A stretch of DNA of 10,040 nt from JACKCP01 sp050253255 (lineage in GTDB: Bacteria; Desulfobacterota; Desulfobacteria; Desulfobacterales; JACKCP01): positions 1-10,040 of the forward strand of contig JBFWJK010000130.1 in assembly GCA_050253255.1 (NCBI GenBank). The letters run 5' to 3'. This document shows, piece by piece, positions 6,170 through 10,040 of the stretch (position 1 is its first letter; each line of letters starts with the position of its first letter). The position numbers and the translations under genes were made by a program. The notes below the pieces were generated by a model. The model did not search any database. It had not been told where the DNA came from and worked only from the letters and a program-made list of their open reading frames with translations.

Positions 6170-6189
6170 TGCTAATATCTAATTGTCAA
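6162..6189 (-). promoter_or_regulatory. Sigma-70-type promoter of yefM-yoeB
   Basis: On the minus strand a consensus TTGACA (6189-6184) is followed after 16 bases by TACAAT (6167-6162), five of six matches to the -10 consensus. Transcription would begin about 6155, leaving a leader of roughly 15 bases that carries the ribosome binding site. Confidence 0.8.
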
Positions 6190-6361
6190 GCGCAATTAAA
6201 GGCAGCAACAAGACCCTTGAACCCTGCCCGGTCTACGTGCAGAGTTTTGAGGTCTATCGTTTATCAAACCTTTTCGTCCTTTCGGCTGGTATCGCTATTC
6301 GCAGCGCTGCCGGTGAAAGTCACTTCCTATTACAGGAATGTCTATACAAAACTTGTACAAC

Positions 6362-6375
6362 ATAACCAACGGGGC
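6362..6375. repeat. Direct repeat flanking the toxin-antitoxin module, right copy
   Basis: ATAACCAACGGGGC is the partner of ATTACCAACGGGGC at 5397-5410, in the same orientation. It is followed directly by CGGCC, giving the palindrome GGCCGGCC. Confidence 0.45.
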
Positions 6376-6722
6376 CGGCCTAAAACAACAAGCTGAAATA
6401 ATCAGATAAACAATAAAAAAACTCTCAATTTTTAGCCTTAGAAAGACTTTTTACTCCTAAAATAAGCAGCATGCAGATTTCTGAAAAAAAGATATAGTTT
6501 TTTAAAAAATCACCCTCAAAAACTTAATAAGGCATTTAATAACTTCAAAAACAAACAATGCAAACCGGAAAAGCCTTGCAGACAAGACCTCAAGGGTCGG
6601 CATTAATAACCATAAAAAAACCATACAAATAAAATAAGCCACATTTTTTCTCCATATAAAATCTTATTCATATAAAATAACACACAGGGTCTGTCACAAA
6701 ATGACAGTGCTGATTTTAAAAA

Positions 6723-6777
6723 ACATTCAAATCAAAAAGAAGCACTTCTTGAATATCTCTGCACTCTGATATATTAA
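6723..6777. repeat. Dispersed intergenic repeat, copy 2
   Basis: This is the partner of 4354-4410, in the same orientation, and it ends 74 bases before the Fic start at 6852. It keeps ACATTCA, AAAAAGAAGCA, TGCACT and GATATATTAA, but its inverted repeat is imperfect (AATATC against GATATATT). Like copy 1 it is preceded by a TGTCA...TGACA inverted repeat (6692-6706), here with a longer loop. Confidence 0.45.
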
Positions 6778-6851
6778 GAGATAATCAGTAAAAAATATTG
6801 CTCAAAAAGCTGCAAATCAAAAAATTATTCAGCTACAGGGATGCAAGGCTT

Positions 6852-7463
6852 ATGATTTTAGAAAATAAATTAGGCATTAAAAATGCTGTTGAACTTGCAA
6901 AAGCCGAAGAAAAAATAAGCAAGTCAAAAGCTCTAAAGCTTTTTACAACCGGTTATCTAAATACTTTAAAACCTGGAAGTTTTAATTCTCTATCAGAAAT
7001 TCACAGATATCTTTTTGAGGATATTTATGAATTTGCCGGAAAAATCCGCACTGTAAACATTTCAAAAGGTAATTTTCGTTTTGCTTCTTTAATCTATCTT
7101 GAAAAAGCCTTAAAAAATATCGAAGAAATGCCTCAATCAACTTTTGATGAAATTATTGAAAAATATGTTGAAATGAATATTGCACATCCATTCAGAGTGG
7201 GAAACGGTCGATGCATGTGAATCTGGCTTGATCTTATTTTAAAACATGAACTGAATCAAATTGTTGACTGGAGCCTTGTAAATAAAGATGATTACCTTCT
7301 TGCAATGGAACGAAGCCCGATTAAAGACACTGAAATAAAAATTTTACTCAGACAGGCTTTAACAGACAAAGTTAATGATAAGACAGTTTATATGAAAGGC
7401 ATTGATTCAAGTTATCATTATGAAGGATATTCTTTTTATAAAACCAAAGACATTAAAGATTAA
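6852..7463 (+). pseudogene. Fic family AMP-transferase gene, broken by an in-frame TGA in the Fic motif
   Basis: A single frame carries a whole Fic protein of about 203 residues except for TGA at 7218-7220. Before the stop it has LENKLGIKNAVELAKAEE, FNSLSEIHRYLFEDIYEFAG and the catalytic HPFRVGNGR (7185-7211). After it the same frame continues with IWLDLILKHELNQIVDW, DYLLAMERSPIKDTEIK and a C-terminal tail. The motif should read HxFx(D/E)GNGRxxR. The stop sits exactly at the last arginine (CGA to TGA would do it), and the metal-binding acidic residue is valine (GTG, one base from GAG). The tail holds SYHYEG (7410-7427), which fits the (S/T)xxxE(G/N) autoinhibitory motif of class III Fic proteins, so it would be lost on truncation. 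Fic enzymes transfer AMP to target proteins; this one should be dead. Start: ATG 6852 after AAGG is preferred, and TTG 6798 is possible. Confidence 0.85.
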
Positions 7464-7530
7464 AGCCTAAATTGAGCATTTAATATCTTGAAAAATTACA
7501 GCCAAAACAAAAACACAGGTTAAACTTTAT

Positions 7531-8766
7531 ATGAAAATCCTCCACACCTCAGACTGGCATTTAGGAAAAAGTCTTTACGGAAGAAAAAGATACGATGAAT
7601 TTAAAAGTTTTCTTGACTGGCTGCTTGATGTTATCGAGCTTGAAAAAACAGATGCAGTCTTAATTTCAGGAGATATTTTTGACACATCAACTCCTTCAAA
7701 CAAAGCCCAGGAACTTTACTACAATTTTATCAGCAAAGCCTCAGGACTTTGCAAAGGTATTGTAATAACGGCAGGAAATCACGACTCCCCTACTTTTTTA
7801 AATGCTCCGAAATCTCTTTTAAAGGCATTGAAAATTCATGTTACAGGTTCAATTACAGAAAACCCTGAAGATGAAATTGTTGTTTTGGAAGACAATAAAA
7901 CTCCTTTTGCAATAATCTGTGCAGTTCCTTACTTAAGGGACAGGGACATAAGAACAGTTGAGACAGGAGAAACAGCTGATGACAAGAATTTAAAGCTTAT
8001 TTCCGGAATAAAGGAGCATTATGAAAAGGTATGTTTTCTTGCAAAGGAAAAGCAGGATCAGCTTAAAACCAAAGGTTTTGACAATATCCCGATTATTTGC
8101 ATGGGTCATCTTTTTGCGGCAGGAGGCACAACTATTGAAGGAGACGGAGTAAGAGAACTTTATGTTGGAAGCCTTGCAAGAACAGGTACAGATATTTTCC
8201 CTGATTTTGTTGATTATACAGCACTTGGACACCTTCATATTCCACAGAAAGTTTCCGGAAAAGAGAATGTAAGATACTGCGGTTCACCAATTCCAATGGG
8301 TTTTGGAGAGGCTTTGCAGGATAAAAAAATAATTATTGCAGAATTTAAAGATAAAACTCCAAAAATAAATGAAATTTTAATCCCATGTTTTCAGGAGCTT
8401 GTAAAAATAAAAGGCTCAATTGATGAAATATCTGAAAAAATTGAAGAATTAAAAGAAAAAAAAAGCAGTGCATGGCTTGAAATTGAATATACAGGCTCAG
8501 AAGTTTCAGGGAATTTAAGACAAAGTATTGAAAAAAAAATTGAAAATACGGATATGGAAATAAGAAGAATTAAAAATAAAAAAATAATTGAAAGTCTTAA
8601 AAGCTCTGCAAAACATGAACAGACTCTTGATGACCTTGACGTTAATCAGGTTTTTGAAAAATGCCTTGAAGCATTTGAAGTTAATCCGGAAGATAAAAAT
8701 GATTTAATTTCTGCATACAAACATATTGTAAGTGAAATTTTTACAGAAGATAAAAACGCTGAATAG
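7531..8766 (+). CDS. sbcD: SbcD, nuclease subunit of the SbcCD (Mre11-Rad50 type) complex
   Basis: This 411-residue cytoplasmic protein has the calcineurin-like phosphoesterase motifs of Mre11/SbcD in order: DWHLG (Asp8, His10), GDIFD (Asp48), GNHD (Asn83, His84), GHLF (His193) and GHLH (His234, His236). These bind two manganese ions. With SbcC it forms an ATP-driven nuclease that opens DNA hairpins and trims protein-blocked or broken ends. The region after about residue 270 is the capping domain and the helical segment that docks on the SbcC coiled coil, here rich in lysine and glutamate. Length is typical. The ATG is preceded only by a weak site (CAGG near 7515). sbcC follows after ten bases, so the two form one operon. 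It starts 67 bases after the Fic pseudogene. Confidence 0.96.
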   Translation: MKILHTSDWHLGKSLYGRKRYDEFKSFLDWLLDVIELEKTDAVLISGDIFDTSTPSNKAQELYYNFISKASGLCKGIVITAGNHDSPTFLNAPKSLLKALKIHVTGSITENPEDEIVVLEDNKTPFAIICAVPYLRDRDIRTVETGETADDKNLKLISGIKEHYEKVCFLAKEKQDQLKTKGFDNIPIICMGHLFAAGGTTIEGDGVRELYVGSLARTGTDIFPDFVDYTALGHLHIPQKVSGKENVRYCGSPIPMGFGEALQDKKIIIAEFKDKTPKINEILIPCFQELVKIKGSIDEISEKIEELKEKKSSAWLEIEYTGSEVSGNLRQSIEKKIENTDMEIRRIKNKKIIESLKSSAKHEQTLDDLDVNQVFEKCLEAFEVNPEDKNDLISAYKHIVSEIFTEDKNAE

Positions 8767-8776
8767 ACTATAATTT

Positions 8777-10040
8777 ATGAAAATACTGAAATTAAGATTT
8801 GAAAACTTAAATTCCCTTTACGGAAAATGGGAAATTGACTTTACTGCTCCTGAATTTGAATCAAACTCAATTTTTGCACTCACAGGCCCGACAGGTGCAG
8901 GAAAATCCACAATTCTTGATGCAATCTGTCTTTCACTTTACGCAGCAACTCCAAGACTTGGAAAAATTACAAAATCAGCAAATGAAATAATGTCAAGAAA
9001 CACAGGAGAATGTTTTGCAGAAACAACCTTTGAGTCTTCAAAGGGAAAATTCACCTGTTATTTTTATCAGCACAGAGCAAGAAAAAAACCGGACGGAAAT
9101 CTTCTGGATTCAAAACATGAAATTTCAGATGCGAAAACAGGAAAAATTCTTGAATCAAAAAAAAGAGATGTTGCAGCAGTAATTGAAGAAAAAACAGGGA
9201 TGGATTTTGACAGATTCACCCGCTCTATTCTTCTTGCACAGGGAGGATTTGACACTTTTTTAAAGGCTGATGCAGAACAAAAATCAAAAATTTTAGAACA
9301 GATTACAGGAACTGAAATTTATACAGAAATTTCAAAAAAGGTTCATGAAAAACAAAGGGAAGAACAAGCCAGATTAAATGATATTAAAAACATAATTTCA
9401 CAGATTCATATTCTTACAAAAGAAGAGGAAGAAGAAATATCAAAACAGATTGAATCAAATCTTGATAATGAAAAAAAAGCAAAAACTCTTCTTGATGATA
9501 CAATAAAAAATCTTAACTGGCTTAAAACAATAAAAAATCTTGAAAATGAAATTGAATCGGCATGCCAGGATCTTAAAAACCTTGAAAAGCAGCTTGAAGT
9601 TTTTGAGCCAGAAAGAAAAAAAATTGAAGATGCAAAAAAAGCATTAAACCTTCAGGCAAAATATGAAAATTTAAAATCCGAAAGAAAAAATCAGTTAAAA
9701 GACAGACAAAAATCTGAACAGTTAAAAAGCCAAATTCCTTTAAAAGAAGATATTCTTGTTAAAAAAGAAAAGGAAATTTTAAACTTAAAAAAATTAAGTG
9801 AAGAATTTAAAAAAGAGCTAAAAGAAAAAAAGCCTTTTTTCCAGAAAATAAGGTTGATGGATCAAAACCTTAAAGACCTTGAAAGTGCAGTAAATAACAG
9901 TAAAAATGATTATGAAAAAGCACTTTTAAAGTTAAATGAAGCAAAAGAGCTTTTCAAAAATAAAGACCTTGAAATCAGGAAAAATCAAAATTCCTTAAAA
10001 AATATAATTGAATTTTTAGAAAAAACTGAAATTGACGAGT
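8777..10040 (+). CDS. sbcC: SbcC, ATPase subunit of the SbcCD complex, N-terminal part (cut by window end)
   Basis: The frame stays open to the end of the window, giving 421 residues of a protein that usually has about 1000. The N-terminal ATPase half is clear: MKILKLRFENLNSLYG, Walker A GPTGAGKST (residues 37-45), DAICLSLY, and the Q-loop in ILLAQGGFDTFL (Gln155). From about residue 185 the sequence becomes a long charged heptad-like helix rich in K, E and L, the first arm of the antiparallel coiled coil. That coil would reach a zinc hook (CxxC) beyond the window, and the Walker B and signature motifs lie there too. It begins ten bases after sbcD without a good ribosome binding site of its own, so its translation is probably coupled to sbcD. 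SbcC binds and bridges DNA and drives SbcD cleavage by ATP hydrolysis. Confidence 0.95.
   Translation, partial: MKILKLRFENLNSLYGKWEIDFTAPEFESNSIFALTGPTGAGKSTILDAICLSLYAATPRLGKITKSANEIMSRNTGECFAETTFESSKGKFTCYFYQHRARKKPDGNLLDSKHEISDAKTGKILESKKRDVAAVIEEKTGMDFDRFTRSILLAQGGFDTFLKADAEQKSKILEQITGTEIYTEISKKVHEKQREEQARLNDIKNIISQIHILTKEEEEEISKQIESNLDNEKKAKTLLDDTIKNLNWLKTIKNLENEIESACQDLKNLEKQLEVFEPERKKIEDAKKALNLQAKYENLKSERKNQLKDRQKSEQLKSQIPLKEDILVKKEKEILNLKKLSEEFKKELKEKKPFFQKIRLMDQNLKDLESAVNNSKNDYEKALLKLNEAKELFKNKDLEIRKNQNSLKNIIEFLEKTEIDE

Larger units (their letters stand above)
6191..6797. other. Gene-free stretch: GC-richer island (to about 6400), then AT-rich DNA
   Basis: Positions 6191-6400 are visibly richer in G and C than the surroundings. 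They include a ten-base palindrome GCAGCGCTGC (6301-6310), TTGTACAA (6353-6360) and GGCCGGCC (6373-6380). Two short overlapping plus-strand frames there have no ribosome binding site and no family pattern, so I leave them out. From 6400 to 6720 I see AT-rich DNA without a coding frame. A small hairpin, CTGTCA-CAAAA-TGACAG, lies at 6691-6707, just ahead of the dispersed repeat. The origin of the GC-richer island is unknown; it looks foreign. Confidence 0.35.

Noticed and set aside
6353..6360. Third TGTACA core (in TTGTACAA) upstream of yefM as an extra operator
   Set aside because: It is a single box about 190 bases from the promoter without a 12-base partner. One or two chance copies of a six-base word are expected in 10 kb.
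6163..6396. Overlapping short plus-strand frames in the GC-richer island
   Set aside because: Two frames overlap each other and the yefM promoter, and neither has a ribosome site or family pattern. Chance openness in GC-richer DNA explains them.
7531..10040. SbcCD as part of an unusual defence island
   Set aside because: Both genes have the normal order, spacing and motifs of the housekeeping SbcCD pair; nothing in the sequence suggests a special variant.
1..10040. CRISPR array, tRNA or rRNA genes
   Set aside because: No regularly spaced repeats, no tRNA cloverleaf with a T-arm box and no rRNA-like stretches were seen on either strand by eye.

Overview
The window is an AT-rich stretch of bacterial chromosome. 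The YefM-YoeB and SbcCD proteins are of Gram-negative type. The ferredoxin-nitroreductase fusion, the low GC and the remnant-littered intergenic DNA would fit an anaerobe such as a sulfate-reducing Desulfobacterota. That placement is an inference from gene style, not proof.

Layout. (1) Positions 3-1514 are the C-terminal part of a superfamily 2 helicase whose start lies outside the window. (2) Positions 1537-2505 form a mosaic. A small VOC (glyoxalase-fold) gene sits between two decayed copies of the 3' end of a group II intron. Both copies lie on the opposite strand and both begin just after a stop codon. The better copy still encodes the last 41 residues of the intron maturase. (3) Positions 2521-4038 hold an exported alpha/beta hydrolase, apparently started by TTG, followed by a small P-loop kinase-like ATPase, probably co-transcribed. 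(4) Positions 4130-4361 hold a frameshifted small helix-turn-helix gene on the minus strand. (5) Positions 4439-5368 encode a two-cluster ferredoxin fused to a nitroreductase. (6) Positions 5637-6189 on the minus strand are a complete yefM-yoeB toxin-antitoxin operon with a clear promoter, operator and ribosome binding site. An imperfect 14-base direct repeat flanks the module at a distance. (7) Positions 6852-7463 are a Fic-family AMP-transferase gene inactivated at its active site. (8) Positions 7531-10040 are sbcD followed by the 5' part of sbcC, an ordinary DNA-repair operon that runs out of the window.

The left two thirds look like accessory DNA built of short modules separated by retroelement scars, repeats and dead genes. 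The right third is core genome. I do not see a convincing complete new system. The points most worth following are the paired intron scars around the VOC gene, the doubly damaged Fic active site, a 55-57 bp intergenic repeat found at two places, and the family of the truncated helicase.
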